Of a DNA stretch of 64,000 nt, positions 10,904 through 22,263 are shown in pieces. Source of the stretch: Thinopyrum elongatum (taxonomy: Eukaryota; Streptophyta; Magnoliopsida; Poales; Poaceae); the NCBI GenBank assembly GCA_011799875.1, contig CM022297.1, positions 515,285,257-515,349,256 of the forward strand, read 5' to 3'. The notes below the pieces were generated by a model. That model was not told the DNA's origin. It saw only the letters and a program-made list of their open reading frames with translations, and made no database searches. Both the position numbers and the translations under genes were made by a program. Within the stretch, counting starts at the first letter, position 1; the number at the start of each line of letters is the position of its first letter.

Positions 10904-12300
10904 AGGGCATCTTCACGCTTACCCGCAAATTTGCCCCGGCATCCGTCCGCTGATAGGGGGATCAGTCCACGGACACGGATGCGGGAGCCGGCCATCCAAC
11001 GCTACCCGCATATATTTCAAACATGGTTCAACTAAATTGGACGAAATTCATGCAAACACTGTGGATTTCATTAAAGTTCGGATATAATTTACATAAAACG
11101 GACGATATTTCGACCGTTTATTTAAAAACTATAAAAAAACTAAACCCTATCGGACGACCACCTCGTACGCATGGCCGCCCTGTCCTACCGCACCACCGTC
11201 GTCGTCTGTGCCGTCGTTGCCGCCGTCGTTGTCCCTCCAGCGCAGGAAGGGCGCCGGAAGGCCACGACAGCCTTGTCCGGCGGCTGCCTGCCGCTCGCGG
11301 AGGAGCCGCTCCGCCTCCTGTTGTGCGGTGCGGAGGGCCACCTTGGCCATTGCCGATGGCGCCGGCGGAGCCCTGTCGGCGGCCTTGCTCCCTACTGACG
11401 TTGGCGAAGCAGTCTCTAAGCGACCACTCCTCCCCGATCTTGGCGAGCTCGCCGTCAAGGTGGCGGCGGCGCCTGGCGGGCGTCTCCGCGGTGGTGACGG
11501 AGTGGTCGAGCGCCCACGCGGCAGCGAGATCCGGGTCGTTGTGGACCCATTCCGGCACGACATCGCTCTTGGCGAACGCGGAGGGGCGACCGGCATTGCG
11601 CCGGTCGTACCGCGCTTGCTGCCTTGTCACGCGCTCCTCCTCGGATACGACAGCCCTCGAGCCCGAGGCACCGCAGTAACTGCCTCTCCGAGGTAGTGGA
11701 TGATGCGGCCACACACTTTCGTGATCGCAGGCAGTAGCTCCTCTTTTATCGGGCGGCGGTTGCGGCGTGGCGGCGACAAGGGCCCGTCAATGCGGGTGTA
11801 CCGGCTGTGCGGCGGGGGCGACGCCGGCTCGTCCTTGACGCGGCGGATGCGCTGGGGGGGGGGGGACATGGGCTCCTCCTTCACGCGGTAGGCACACGGG
11901 CTGCTCCTTCACCCGCTGGAGTGGGGATGCCGGTTCCAGCTTCACGCGGATGAGCGGCGGGGATGGTGGCTGCTCCTTCACGCGCGCTGCCGATGGTGGC
12001 GCCAGGTCCATCTGACGGAGTGTGCGCTCCGTCATGATCTCCATCGGATGGACGGATTTTTCGTCTGTCAGAGCTCGTATCCACGAGGAGACGGGGCCGC
12101 TGCGGCGGCTGCTGGTCCTCCTCGTCACCGGAAGAGATGACTATTTCCTCCTTGTCGGAGGAGCCCGCCGTCATGGATGCCGATGGGCCCAGAGAGCGAG
12201 GGCGGCGGCGCCATGATCCGCCTGACGAGGAACTTCCACCGCCTCCGCCTGCCGGCATGGAGAACCAGGACTTCGGCATCGCCGCTGATTACTTCCTTTG
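10904..12300 (-). pseudogene. Decayed element-borne frame with VKEEP/SPP proline-rich repeats
   Basis: Read on the minus strand, GC-rich sequence from 12279 begins MPKSWFSMPAGGGGG and has an acidic SDKEEIVISSGDEED stretch. It continues through shifted frames into repeats of the form RVKxEPxSPP (RVKEQPPSPP, RVKLEPASP, RVKDEPASPP, MKEEPMSPP). The VKxE core resembles the psi-K-x-E SUMO-acceptor consensus. Frames change at least three times, so it is not functional as it stands. Downstream (10904-11150) is AT-rich tail sequence ending at TAAGGGCATCTTCACGC, which looks like a DNA-transposon terminus with a TAA flank. The other terminus was not found. I do not recognise the protein family. 12300-12620 holds nothing I can identify. 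Confidence 0.45.
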
Positions 12301-12619
12301 GTGATCCGGAAATGGAGCAGAAAGGATTCTCGCCTTTTTCCTCAGAGGTGACCCTGAGTTATCGAACCCACGGGTGGATGGTCCCCTTGAAGCTAGGGTC
12401 TCAAGCAAGTTTTTGTTAAAGAAGCAATTCTAGCTACCTAAGTGGGGGATGTGTCCAAATTACAACTTGATTGGCACGCGTCCTGCATCAAGAGTCAGTT
12501 GTCCAACCGAAGGCCCAATCCATCCCGCGGGGTTGCTTCGATAATTAAGATTGCAACAATAAAAAAAGCATTGGGCGTTTAATGACTACACCTCTTGAAT
12601 CCCCAGAGATAGGATCCAT

Positions 12620-13478
12620 GTTGTCATACTAAACCTTTTTTATCACTGGTGTTCAGAATAACACTTCACTGTCTCCCTGCCCTTAGCCTCTCCGTGGCTC
12701 GCTCTCCATGATCCTGGGTACCTACAGGGATGAGGAACGCATACGAGACAAGAGTCATCTACGGAACAATTTTATTTCACACATACGGGATGTTAATTCA
12801 AACCACTTCCATTGATCCCCACAACAAATACATCGGGTTGCAAGGCCCTTGCCTCACCCCATACCATACTGAACTACTCACACATGGAGATCAGATCACA
12901 CGAAGAACACATCATAGAACACATCATGAAGGTAGATTGATTGATAATATGTCTTACAATGGATGCCGTGTGTGATACACGATTACAAGTATGATCTAGT
13001 GGAGGAAGAACTATGGTGGTGATGGAGATGGTGGCTATGGAGATGGGAAATGGCGGCGGCTAGGGTTGATGAAGATGGGATGAAGATGACTCTATTTTGG
13101 CTCCACTCACGGCTCTTCTTTTAACATTTTGGCCTTCGACCCCTTTATAAAAGTTGTTCAGGTGGACGAGGAGCATCGGTTTCATGCCATACGACCGCTC
13201 ATGCGAGCGGTCGCGGTCGCATGAAACACCGTCTTTTGCTTTGGAATTGCTGGCGTGCCTCCTCTTGATTTCTTCCATCTCCTTCTTTACTTCTTTCCAT
13301 GTTCTCACTTGATTTCATCCACATTTAGCCCATTTCCTATAGAAACACAATAAAGAGAGGATTTGTGGAATCCTGCATTCATTAGTCATTAGTGGAAATA
13401 TCGGAGCGAATATCTCAGTTTTAATGAAATATATCGGTTTAAATTAAGGGTAGATGAGTGTAAAAATATCACTCATCA
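12620..13478 (-). repeat. 3' LTR of an Athila-like gypsy element (one boundary tentative)
   Basis: On the minus strand the LTR begins TGATGAGTGATATTT at 13478, straight after a purine-rich tract (AAGCTTTGGGGAG). It contains a TATA-like box, a GC-rich CCCTAGCCGCCGCC leader and a palindromic module (13188-13232). The far boundary is not resolved; 12620 is a guess based on a TGTTGTC motif, and no second LTR is in the window to compare. Confidence 0.45.
13142..13151 (-). promoter_or_regulatory. TATA-like box of the Athila-like LTR
   Basis: TTTTATAAAGGG on the minus strand lies about 90 bp upstream of the GC-rich CCCTAGCCGCC leader, a normal spacing for a plant LTR promoter. The call rests on position and motif only. 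Confidence 0.4.
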
Positions 13479-15088
13479 ACTCCCCAAAGCTTAACTTGAT
13501 CGTCCTCGAGCAACATAAAGAGAAATCTGAATCATAAGGAACTTAATTTTTAAACCAAAATAATGAGAAGGTTTTGGTTCACTTATGATCGGTACGCCTA
13601 GATAGCCCTCCACTTCATGACCTGAAAACTTAGCATAGCTATAGCGGTGGTATGGTTATTATGCAAGTGTTAGTGAAGAAAAGATAATCAACTCAAAGTT
13701 TTTGATCTACTAGATAAAACAACTTTGCAACACTCAATTATGTTTCCTCTAGTTAACACTTGCTTGCCGGGAATGCATGGAAGAGATTTTTCTTTGATGG
13801 AGACATTAAAATATAAATTAGGGAGTGAAAGGTATGTAAAGATAACCATGATACTAGAGTTCTCATTAACATACCCGCGAATGTCTCATCTTCAAGGCTC
13901 TCAAGCACTTTGTTTCAATCATTGTTTGCTGAAACTTGGGTTGTCATGTGAAGAGATTATGCCAAATAAGTGATCATGCATAGAGTTTCGTTGTGGCTTA
14001 ATTTTGGGAGCTATGGATCTTGATGATTGTCTCTTTCGAGCTCTTGTGTGATTAGTTCCCCGTATTTACACATACACAAATTCAAGTGAAAGCTAAATAA
14101 TATTCGATTGTAGTGTTGCCACTACGTACGGTAACAAACTCATAGCCGAAATCCAAGCCGAAACTCTGGTGGATCATTCATTGGCTAGCTGAGTTCTCAG
14201 CATAACATCAAGAAAGGTGACGAAGCCACATTTACACACGTACACATGCATATAGTAGCAGGGCCATAGCAGCAGCGAGAAGCCGAAGCACCATGTAAGA
14301 GATACAACACAGATTTTTGGCATAATCTCATTTACCCTTCAACTAAGTGTCTCTAGACAATTTAATCCACAAGTGCTATCAAGTTTATTAAAATTAACAA
14401 TATGGGGTTGAGCATTTCTAACATAATCTTCTCTACAATTTTTCTCAACACCCAAGTCTTTAAAGACTTTCTCTTGTGCATGGTTATTCTTAGTTATGAT
14501 CAATTTCTTTTAAAAATAGTCCCACGACAAGTCTCGGTTATCTAGATTAAACAGAACAAAGGCTACAAAATTATTTCAGCTATTAGAAAAAAACCTTTGT
14601 GTTAATTATCAAGACTTACTCCCTCTTGCACACATCACACATACTACTACTACATCTATTCCCAAGTATTTCAAGTGCAAAAGACGGGAGTCGTAGGACA
14701 TACCTTCACGGTCATGAATGTACACACTTCTCTTCCTTATGATTGCATTCCTCGTTGTCCGACGTAGATCAACTCTGTTGAAATATAAACAAGAATGCAA
14801 ACGAACTCCAAGGGGCCAAAAGAAAAGAACAAAGCAAAGCTTATTCTATTTTTGCATTTTTCGGTTTTTGAAAACTAACTTGCAAACGAAAAATCACAAC
14901 GGCAAAAAAGAAAAGCAAAAGCAAATAAAAAGCAAAGTGTTGGAACAAACCAGCACGAGTGTTTTGAAGCTCAGCGAGCTGAAGTACAACCTCATTACAA
15001 TTTATTCAAATAATACCGCCACATCTTGATGTAGACGTGGTAGTGACCTCCCCCAAGCTTAAGCTTTTGCAAGCCCAAACCGGTGAGA
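13479..15088 (-). other. 3' non-coding part of the Athila-like element, with PPT
   Basis: Between the ORF1 stop and the LTR there is AT-rich sequence without a supported gene. The purine tract AAGCTTTGGGGAG (minus, next to 13479) is the candidate polypurine primer for plus-strand synthesis. A second AAGCTTGGGGGAGG tract lies on the minus strand near 15050, just after ORF1. Confidence 0.5.
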
Positions 15089-16208
15089 TCATTGTGGCGG
15101 TTGGTCAGGAGCCCATCCTTGGCTCCAGTTGGAGAAGCTGGTGTTCATGTAGGCGGACGTGTCTCGAAAGGACTCGGCGAGGTTTCTCATGTCATTGAAT
15201 GAGCCCTGGAGATTGTAGAGGTCTGTGTAGGTGGTGTAGGCTTCGTGTTGTGGCTGCTCTTCGGGATGCTCCTCTTGTTCGTCGGGGGCGAGTTCTTCTT
15301 CATCTACTTGTTCAGGTTCTAGGCCTTCTTGGTCAAAAGCTGCATCTCCTTGTAGTACATAATGCAACTGTCCATTTTCTATGGAGAAACGGTTAGGCAT
15401 AGGAGTAGGCAACAAGTACCCAGCTCCAGGAATTTTAATGCAATGACGACCATGGCGAACTACTACCATTCCAGTGCTAGAAAGAACACGAATGTTAGCA
15501 AGGTTGTAACTGATAGTGGGGCGAAGGTGATTGTAGTTGAGGCCAAGGAAGTTGGCCAACATGGTGGTCACTCCTCCACACGCGATGTCTCCTTGTGCAT
15601 GATTTTCTTGATGCGCGAGGTGTAGCAGAAGTATTGCCCCTAAGTTGGGTGAATAACCGACGTCAAGGTTAGATGCTTTCCCAAGAATTAGCATATTCTC
15701 GTCATTCACCTTAGAAACTTCTCCTCGCGCCTGCAACGAGTTAGTGATAACATAATAGAAAAAATGTATAGCAGGACTTTCCATGCAACTGGCTCTTTGC
15801 TTTGAGCCTTGGTGACTCATCTGATAGAAGGATTGCCTCGGGTGCGGTTCGGTGAAATCATAAACATAGTGGATGTCATCATCGTTGTTGGTGAAGCCAA
15901 AGTGAGTACACCACTCATCGAGAGTGATGTTGAAGTCTTGGTCCAAGAGACGGAAAGTGATCCGCTCTTCCTCATATGCATTTGGCATGAGACCAACATT
16001 ATGCGAGAGAGTACTAAGAAACTCAAGTGTCATGCATTTATATGTACCACATCCCTGATAAACAAAAGATGCAATCTGGCATTAGCACAAAGCAAATTAG
16101 TAATACCTAGCTTGGCGAGTGTAGCCTCGCAAGCCCATTTGGGGGTCTTCATCTTCCTTGCATGAAGCTTCTTGTATTTGCTCAATGCTTCACGGTTGGT
16201 GAAGACGA
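15089..16208 (-). pseudogene. Athila ORF1-like protein, 3' portion
   Basis: This frame sits in the env position (3' of protease) of a gypsy element. From about 16033 to 15089 it encodes MTLEFLSTLSHNVGL..., with an LDQDFNITLDEWCTHFGF block that resembles the Athila retrotransposon ORF1 family as I know it, followed by an acidic, Glu/Gln-rich tail. Upstream sequence back to 16208 continues the protein (FTNREALSKYKKLHARKMK, then LLFIRDVVHINA), with a small indel near 16030 that breaks the frame. The protein is cut at 16208 by the LARD element, and its N-terminal part continues at 26395. The function of this family is not established; some members have been discussed as env-like. Confidence 0.7.
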
Positions 16209-16361
16209 TGTAACATCCCCAGATGTTAACCCTGTCATCAAGCTAATTAATGTGCCATGTCATCATATTTCACTAAGTAAAAATGCCACTTGTCCCAAAT
16301 CCAACTTCAAATTCATACTTGAAATAAAGTCAAATATTTATTTCTTCAAACTGCAAAACTA

Positions 16362-16618
16362 CTCCCTCCGTTCCTTTATATAAGGTGTATTTGTTTTTTC
16401 AAAAGTCAAACGAGTGCAAGTTTGACCAAATTTTTAGAAAAATATATCAATATCCACAATATGAAATTTATATCATTTGACCGATCATGAAAGGTAGTTT
16501 CACATTTTATCTATTAGGTATTGTAGATGTTTCTATTTTGTTCTACGATCTTGGTCAAACTTTCAAATGGTTGACTTGCACGGAAATCAATACACCTTAT
16601 ATTTTGGAATGGAGGGAG
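16362..16618. mobile_element. Stowaway (Tc1/Mariner) MITE
   Basis: The element starts CTCCCTCCGTTCC and ends GGAATGGAGGGAG, and is flanked by TA on both sides (16360-16361, 16619-16620). The 3' LTR of the same LARD has the empty site at about 22407, CAAAACTAAAAT, so the MITE arrived after the LARD inserted. Confidence 0.95.
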
Positions 16619-17070
16619 TAAAATGTTCATAGTATTGCAAATAATCCCATAACGATTATAAAAATCAAACCAACATTAAGTAAATTCCCAAGTTGACCCT
16701 AGAAACCAAAACAGTGGACCAATAGCACCTTTTCTTTCATTTAAATTAAATTCAAAGTCAAATAAAATCATTTTAGCTCCAAACCATTTTCTGGCAGTGG
16801 TAAATATTACACTATAATTATTGAGCTAAGTCACATATTTTACAAGAGTCAAATGGAGTAAAAAAGAAAGTGCAACAGAAAAAAAATAAAGAAAACAGAC
16901 AAGAAATAAAAAGAGAAAGGCCGAAGCTTACTATGCACTTAGGCCTGTGAGCTACAGCGACCGGCCCAGCCCATCTGGAGGTCATCTCCCTCCTCCCGTG
17001 CGCTGTCACTCGCCCGCGCCGACACGCCCTCGCCAGTCGCGCTGTCGCCCATCCACCGGTTCCACAGCGC

Positions 17071-17078
17071 CTATAAGG
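17071..17078 (+). promoter_or_regulatory. TATA-like box in the LARD LTR
   Basis: CTATAAGG lies about 25-50 bp upstream of a CT-rich, GC-rich leader with CGAACCCTAG. The 3' LTR has CTATATGG at the matching place (near 22867). Promoter identity is inferred from motif and context. Confidence 0.35.
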
Positions 17079-18563
17079 TCGCCCCTGAGCCCCCTCGTCC
17101 TCCCCCGAACCCTAGCTGCCCCCACTCGCCCCCATTCGCCCTCTCTCTCTTGTTCCCCATCCCACCCGAGACGCTGTCGCCGATCACTACTCGATCCCGC
17201 GCCCTTCGCCACCGCTTTGCCTCGACGCCGTGCAGGATCGAACCGCCATCGACCGCTACATCTTCTCCGACCCAGGGTCCAAGCTCTACGACACTACACC
17301 GAGCTCGTCGTCGCCGCCTTCAACTTTCGGGCGCCGGCGATCTCCGCCGTCCCCGAGCTCCCCTGCTGCTCCAAATCTTTCGAGGGCTTTACGTAGCCGC
17401 TCGGTGAGCTCCTCTGCACCTTCCCCCTCTCTTTCCTGCTCGATTTGGTCACCGTAGCCGCCGCGTTGGAGATGCCCGATCGCGCCGCCGCATAGCTCGT
17501 CGCCGGCGCCGTTCCGGCAACCATTGGGCCCCGTGCCGCTGCCCGTTTTGCTCGCCGCAACCCACAAACCTCGCCCAGCCCTTTTGCTTCCTCGCACGCG
17601 CGGCGTTGCTCCGAACTCGATCGCCGCCTGAGAGCTCCGCCGCCGACGTGCTCGCTGCCGTCAGCTCCGGCCTCCCCAGCTCCAACCACCGCCACCACCA
17701 GATGCCCTGTGATGTGCACGTTCGATAGAGCCCAAGAACGCCAGATTTAGTGCACCGTGCGCGAAACCCGGGCTCACCGGAGTTCGTCGCCATCGCGCGA
17801 GCTGGTCGGCGTGCTCCGGTGCCGGCGCCGACCTGGCCAGCCGGGCCCCACCGCTAGTGCCACTGACTGCGGGCCCCGTGGGCCCTGTTGACCTGGGTCA
17901 ACCGCTGACGTGGCACAGTGTGCCACTAACCCGCGGGCCCCACCGCGTAAAATATTTTTTTCTAAATAACTAAAATTTCTAATTAAACCTGTTAATTAGT
18001 TAGTCAAATAACTCACTGACAGGTGGGGCCTAGCTGCTAATTATCTCTGTTTAAATTAAACAAGACCCTGTTTAGTCCTCTGCCTATGACAGGTGGGACA
18101 CACTGTCAGGTTTGACCTGGACAGTCGCAGTTGACTTGCTGACCTCATGCTGACATCATTGCTGATGTCACCAGACACTGTTCTGGAAAATGTTGAATTA
18201 GATAAATAAAATAAATTCCAGAAAATGTCTAAAATCTTTGAAAATTCATAGAAATAAAACTGTAGCTCGGATGGAAAAACTTTATACATGAAAGTTGCTC
18301 AGAACGATGAGATGATGCCGACCGTGCTATCTGTTTCCGTGTTGGGACCCTCTACGGAGGTGAACCCGCAAGTTTTAGCCTGTTTCCGGTAGATGAATAG
18401 TGCATATACACCGGTTAATAATTCCAACTTAAATCCTAAAATAACTAAAAGGGTTTAGACATGCTTTTAGGCAACCATGCACTGCACGTTAGCATAGCCT
18501 GCTCTATGTTGCATATGTTTGTCATGTAGTTACCTGTTTCTTTCCCCTCTTCTATCTCGGTAG

Positions 18564-18653
18564 ATCCCGGTACCGACGTAGTCCTCGAGATCGACGCAGC
18601 TTCGGAGACCGACAACACCACTTACGACCCTGCCTTTGCCGCAGAGCAACCAG
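18564..18653 (+). other. Splice-bounded 90-bp acidic frame in LARD 5' LTR (exon A)
   Basis: A strong 3' splice site (pyrimidine run ending CTCGGTAG) precedes it and CAG/GCAAGC follows, which would be a GC-type donor. The frame between is open and acidic (PGTDVVLEIDAASETD...PAFAAEQP). The 3' LTR has the matching 90-bp frame at 24377-24466, also open. Both ends are in phase 1. This may be an exon of a small LTR-encoded protein or a remnant; there is no expression evidence here. Confidence 0.35.
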
Positions 18654-20512
18654 GCAAGCACCCCCCCTTGAACATGCCGATATCGCCTATTCTTTCTCTC
18701 TTATGCTTGCATTAGAAATTGCTGCTGCTACTGCTTTACCTATTCTGATGCATAGCCTGATTTTGTAACCTGCTTTTGATAATTACCTGCTTATCCTAAA
18801 CTGCTTAAAATAGGCTGGTTAGTAAACCCCAGTGACCCCACTTGTCCCAATTGCCCCCGCTGGATGATTGGAAGACTCGACAACCAGGCTCGGCATCGCA
18901 CATCACATCCCCTTTATCTGTACAACACTGCAGCGCTAACTATCGAGTGCCGAGGGTGATACCTCGTTAGCACTTCTGATGTTAACTCTGTAGAGTAGCT
19001 ATTTGGTCGTGGTCATCGAGGGTGATTCCTCCTAAGTTCACCTTGACGGATACATCGAGTAGGAATCCAACGAGGGTGATACCTCGGATTCCCTGATGTT
19101 ATGGACACACGGATACTTGGACTTTACAACTGTTACTTGGAAAGGCGGGTCGACCCTGAGGGGTACCCGCGAGTGATGTGAAGACGGGTTGACCTGGAGG
19201 GTACCCGAGAGATAAATACGATGCGTGGCCGGGCATTCTTAGCCCTTGCCGCAAGTCCTCGAGACGGGGCGATAGGGTCACATCGATCGTGAGTCTCTGC
19301 TCGTTACCGCAAACCCCAATACACTCACGATTTGGATATTTGATCCGAGTGGGCCTCTGGCCCGATAACACTAACCATCACGCGGGAAAAGTTATGGGCA
19401 CTCTGCATCGTGGCATCAGCCGAAAGCTTTGTCAGACATCCAGTTCAGCATTGTGGCATGGTCGGATCGTGCCGGCCATCCGAGGCGGTGCTAGTATCCA
19501 CCCTGCACACAACGACCCGGAGTGCAACGGGCGATGGGCCCAAGACCCTGGAGTGCTTAGGATGTAGACCGGCGGGGACCTCTCTGCTGAGCTCTAGGTA
19601 GGGCTGTGGTGTGATTTGGCTGAGGCTGGGCATGACCCAGAAAAGTGTGTCCGGCCGGAGTTAAGCGAGCGTGGTAGGTAAGTTGGTGCACCCCTGCAGG
19701 GAAGAACTAATCTATGCATAGCCGGATCCTCGGTAACGGACGCTCGGAGTTGGATCCCGATCGATACAACTAGAACATAATGTTGAGTTGAGAAATGGAT
19801 AGTACGGCTCTGGGATTGCTTTCTTGCAGGGAGTCGAGGAAGGATCTCTGGGCGAGGTTGATACTTAATGTTACTACTACTTTATACTGTACTAATCTAC
19901 ACTCTTCTAATGCTGCAAGACCGCTGAAGAGCTAGTCTTCGATAGGACTAGGCCTTCTCTCTATTCTGGCATTTCTGCAGCCCAGTCCACATATACATCC
20001 ATTCTTTGATAATGTTGCATATGTAGTGTAGATCCTTGCTTGCTGAGTACTTCCGATGAGTACTCATGGTTGCTTTGCTTCCTCTTTTTCCCCTTTTCCA
20101 TTTGATGCAACCGGACGACAGAGTCCCGGAGTCAGCTGCCCCCCGACGACTACTACTACCACCCCGAGGGTGGTTACTACTACAAGTTTGCCGACGACCA
20201 GGAGTTGGTTCGGAGGGTCCCATGCAAGAGGCCTGCGCCTTTTCGATCATAGTGTTTTCTTTTGCCTCGCCTTCTAAAGGCCTATCTGTTTTATCTTTTA
20301 TATCTGTACTCAGATATCTGATGCTTCTGCTGACGCTTGTATGCGATCTTATGTATTCGAGCCCTCGAGGCCCCTGGCTTGTAATATAAAGCTTGTATGA
20401 CTTTATTTATGTTTTAGAGTTGTGTTGTGATTCCTTCAAGTGAGTCCTTGGGCTTGATCGTGCGCATTTGCGTGTATGATTAGTGCACGATTAAGCCGGG
20501 GCGTCACAGGTT

Positions 20513-20525
20513 TGGTATCAGAGCC
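20513..20525 (+). other. LARD primer-binding site (tRNA-Met type)
   Basis: TGGTATCAGAGCC begins four bases after the 5' LTR and matches the usual plant initiator tRNA-Met primer site. Confidence 0.85.
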
Positions 20526-20903
20526 GACTGCCTATAGGATCCCCCTTTCCAACTCCTGGGCGGAGGTTGAGTCTAGTCATCCAAAACTGTTTTACTAACT
20601 TAGCTGTGTGGCTTACGGGCCCATGTCGCCAAATGGGTGGTATTAGGATCTTTTATTCCTCGTCTATACTCTGGGACTCTGATCTCTCTTCTATTCGGGT
20701 TAAATGAATTTTACTAACGCCGACACTTAGGATCTCGTAAATCTTGTCTACCCGGAGAGCTAGATATCTGTGCTTATTCCTTACCATTGATCTGATTAGT
20801 CTGATAATCATTTTCCTTTCCATTGGTTTGTTTAACCTTTTCTCTCCGAGTTGTATTATAATTCTCATTGTCATTTGACAATCCTGAATTTCCTCTGTTT
20901 CAG

Positions 20904-21674
20904 ATGGATAGTTTGTTTCCACCACGCCCTGCGACGCAGCATGTGCTTCGCACTTGGGCTCATGATGCCCCTGGTTTTCCAGCTGTCCTGATCGCCCTCC
21001 TGACCAGACTGGGCTACCGCTGGTACCCCGAGTACATGGTCTACGAGGATTACCGCGAGTTCAACCAGGAGCAGTACCATGCTGATGTTCGTATCTATGA
21101 TCAGCACGATGACTCAGACACTGAGCTGCACCTTTTCCACGGTATTGGCGTGACGATTGAGATGGCAGTCCATGATGCCGCCTACTCCGCTGTCGCATGT
21201 CCCCGAGGAGAGCTCAGCATTAGCTTGGATGCCTCTGAGTTCCGATACATTTCGTATGCCCCTACTGGAGATGCTACTGGGTACTACACAGCTATCTGTG
21301 CCCCGTATGAGCATCGTCCTTACGACCCGCAGGTTCTGATCCAGTACACTCAGGCTCTGGATCACACTGTTCGGGCTCTTGCCGTCGAGTTGTTTGCCAC
21401 TCGAGCACGTCTCTATGATGCTATGACACAGTTTCTACCAGCTGTTCGAGCAGGGATACATCTGGAGTACATTCTTTACCCGCGGAGGACTCAGATGTAT
21501 GCTGGTATTGATTGGCCTGCTGTTGGAGGTCACACACCTGCACGTGGGCCTCTTCTTCTAGCTCGAGATCGTATTCTGCATCAGAGTGCACATGGAGAGC
21601 AGGATTTTCCTACGACGGCCATTCGTCGTCCGCACTTGCAGTTACCCCGTTATAGAGGTTTTCCTCGACGTTGA
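20904..21674 (+). CDS. LARD orphan ORF, 256 aa, unknown function
   Basis: The intact frame starts ATG GAT AGT (MDSLFPPRPATQHVLRTW) at 20904 and stops TGA at 21672-21674. I chose this ATG because it is the first in the frame and directly follows TTTCCTCTGTTTCAG, a good 3' splice site, so it may be the first codon of a downstream exon. The protein is rich in Tyr, His, Asp and Arg, with EYMVYEDYREFNQEQYHADV early on and an Arg-rich, Pro-rich C-terminus (LPRYRGFPRR). I see no zinc knuckle, protease, RT or integrase motif and no membrane segment. It occupies the whole coding space of the LARD. Survival of an open frame of this length, while the LTRs differ by a few percent, may mean past selection or recent insertion. 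Function unknown. Confidence 0.6.
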   Translation: MDSLFPPRPATQHVLRTWAHDAPGFPAVLIALLTRLGYRWYPEYMVYEDYREFNQEQYHADVRIYDQHDDSDTELHLFHGIGVTIEMAVHDAAYSAVACPRGELSISLDASEFRYISYAPTGDATGYYTAICAPYEHRPYDPQVLIQYTQALDHTVRALAVELFATRARLYDAMTQFLPAVRAGIHLEYILYPRRTQMYAGIDWPAVGGHTPARGPLLLARDRILHQSAHGEQDFPTTAIRRPHLQLPRYRGFPRR

Positions 21675-22263
21675 TGTAGCATGTCGCTATGTCGCGTTGT
21701 TGTATCCCTCCACCGCGTGCCTGCGTGCCGCCTAGCATATCTAGCTTTTAAATTTGCGCCGTTATGCTGTTCGCATGTACCCGACTCTGTGTATGGATCG
21801 GTATGTCTTAATTGGCTACTGATAAGTATTCATTACACTGCTTAATTGTTGTCGTGACCTGTAAGATGTCACCGTTCTCCCTACTCTCGATCGACCCTCT
21901 TCACAGTTCCACAGGATCGTAACCTGACTCTCCTGTATATCATTGATTCTGAAGTATCATATGCCCTTGGTTTTGTCAGTTATCAATAGCCACTCTCCGA
22001 GAGATGATCTATTCCCGGTGATCTGAACCCCCTACTCACACTCGGTTCAGGTATCGATCATTTGTCCATTCGCTTGAAACTTCTTATTGTACCTTCATAC
22101 TTTGCTCTCGATGTTTTCTTAAGTTTCAACTTGAGAGATACTTCTGCTACATTCCCTGAATTGTCCACCAGATATTCGACCCTACAAAGGTCAGTTCTCC
22201 CGAAGTTACCCTTTACTTCCCCACTTAAATCTCGGGACGAGATTTCTTGTAGTGGAGGAGATT
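21675..22263 (+). other. LARD 3' internal non-coding region with PPT
   Basis: No gene is supported. The purine tract GTGGAGGAGA lies directly before the 3' LTR at 22264 and is the candidate polypurine tract. Confidence 0.6.

Larger units (their letters stand above)
16209..20508 (+). repeat. LARD 5' LTR
   Basis: TG...CA ends. The LTR contains a Stowaway MITE, a GC-rich promoter-like segment (about 16940-17900) with CTATAAGG, splice-bounded small frames (18564-18653 and about 20106-20208) and three CGAGGGTGATNCCTC units. Relative to the 3' LTR it lacks one 67-bp repeat unit near 19030. Confidence 0.85.

Noticed and set aside
10725..10928. Minus frame starting at 10928 as a separate gene
   Set aside because: It overlaps the NLR first exon in another frame and the upstream flank. 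The NLR start at 10795 explains the sequence better.
14718..15029. Plus-strand Lys-rich frame
   Set aside because: AT-rich non-coding tail of the Athila-like element. No start context, no similarity, opposite to the element's strand.
16947..17800. Several Pro/Arg/Ser-rich frames in the LARD LTR on both strands, and their copies at 22743-23727
   Set aside because: These are GC-rich LTR promoter/leader sequence. Frames differ between the two LTR copies through indels and look non-coding.
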